Below are positions 63,775 to 64,000 of a stretch of DNA of 64,000 bases, in pieces. The notes under the pieces were generated by a model. It was not told the DNA's origin. It did not search any database and was given only the letters and a program-made list of their open reading frames with translations. This stretch comes from Mesorhizobium plurifarium. GTDB taxonomy: Bacteria > Pseudomonadota > Alphaproteobacteria > Rhizobiales > Rhizobiaceae. Within the stretch, counting starts at the first letter, position 1; the number at the start of each line of letters is the position of its first letter. Made by a program: the position numbers and the translations under genes. The DNA lies in contig CCNB01000004.1 in the NCBI GenBank assembly GCA_000824785.1, forward strand, positions 291,890 through 355,889. The letters run 5' to 3'.

Positions 63775-64000
63775 GGCTCCGCTGATCTCCCATCGAGGCT
63801 ACGCTATGCACAGATTTTCTGTGGCTGGCGCGACTGATCAGGCCCCGGCTTGATTGCCACGTGGTTCCCCCAATCCGTCGCTGCTTCGCAGCGCCACCTT
63901 TCCCCCTCCGGAGGGAAAGGAAGGGAGCCTGCCCGACGAGCGTCGACGGCAAATAAGCTTGGCGCCTTTCCTCTACCCTGTCGATCGGGGGAGAGGTGGC
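63775..64000. other. Intergenic tail with repeat-like sequence
   Basis: No gene is supported in these 226 bases. The C-rich segment near 63890-63920 (CCACCTTTCCCCCTCC) and the closing GGGGGAGAGGTGGC (63987-64000) are complementary in part and resemble dispersed Mesorhizobium intergenic repeats, but the element continues past the window. Confidence 0.4.

Overview
The window is a GC-rich chromosomal segment from an alphaproteobacterium of the order Rhizobiales, most likely Mesorhizobium or a close Phyllobacteriaceae relative. I infer this from the conserved order of housekeeping genes on the minus strand (dgt-argS-SPOR protein-nagZ-scpA-scpB-tatA-tatB-tatC-serS-surE-pcm-nlpD-like-yajC-secDF), the DUF1127 and DUF982 proteins, an Omp25/31-type porin, a class I PHA synthase and RIME-like palindromes. 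The species call comes from gene content, not from a database comparison. No phage, integrase, insertion sequence or CRISPR array was seen.

Layout. Positions 1-5040 hold the start of an aminotransferase, a lipoprotein, PHA synthase (phaC), an M15 peptidase, tRNA-Glu and small exported proteins. Positions 5198-19378 form an envelope-stress and efflux block: an OmpR-type two-component system, a divergent Spy/CpxP-like protein, a five-gene efflux operon (adaptor-RND-adaptor-RND-outer membrane channel) and an Asp/Asn beta-hydroxylase-like gene. Positions 19394-24641 carry a DUF982 protein, a ferric-type ABC importer whose ATPase gene converges on its permease gene, and two small membrane or exported proteins. 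Positions 24810-31725 hold map, radC, an isochorismatase-fold hydrolase, a VasI-like protein, tig, tRNA-Leu, a probably transferred zinc-ribbon protein and a DUF2157/GDYXXLXY pair.

The most notable locus is 31836-32668. A possible LysR-type box and an RpoH-like promoter precede two tandem DUF1127 genes. These are followed by two tandem small RNA units, each with three CCTCCTCCC motifs: two in identical 10-nt hairpin loops and one in the linker. This matches the alphaproteobacterial aSD/CCUCCUCCC sRNA families (alpha-r14/NfeR1, cuckoo, CcsR). A compensatory base-pair change between the two terminal hairpins supports the fold, and a spacer made of three roughly 22-bp tandem repeats separates the units.

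Positions 32741-44660 carry trmFO, a parDE toxin-antitoxin pair with a perfect 21-bp operator palindrome, a fatty acid hydroxylase/sterol desaturase-like protein, homologues of two mitochondrial complex I assembly factors (NDUFAF6-like and NDUFAF3-like), secDF, a truncated SecD paralogue, yajC, a DUF815 ATPase and an AraC regulator divergent from a sugar epimerase-like gene. Positions 44692-62045 are the conserved minus-strand block for envelope, Tat export, chromosome segregation and tRNA charging. The window ends with erpA, xthA, a 144-bp imperfect palindromic repeat, a small exported protein and an intergenic tail.
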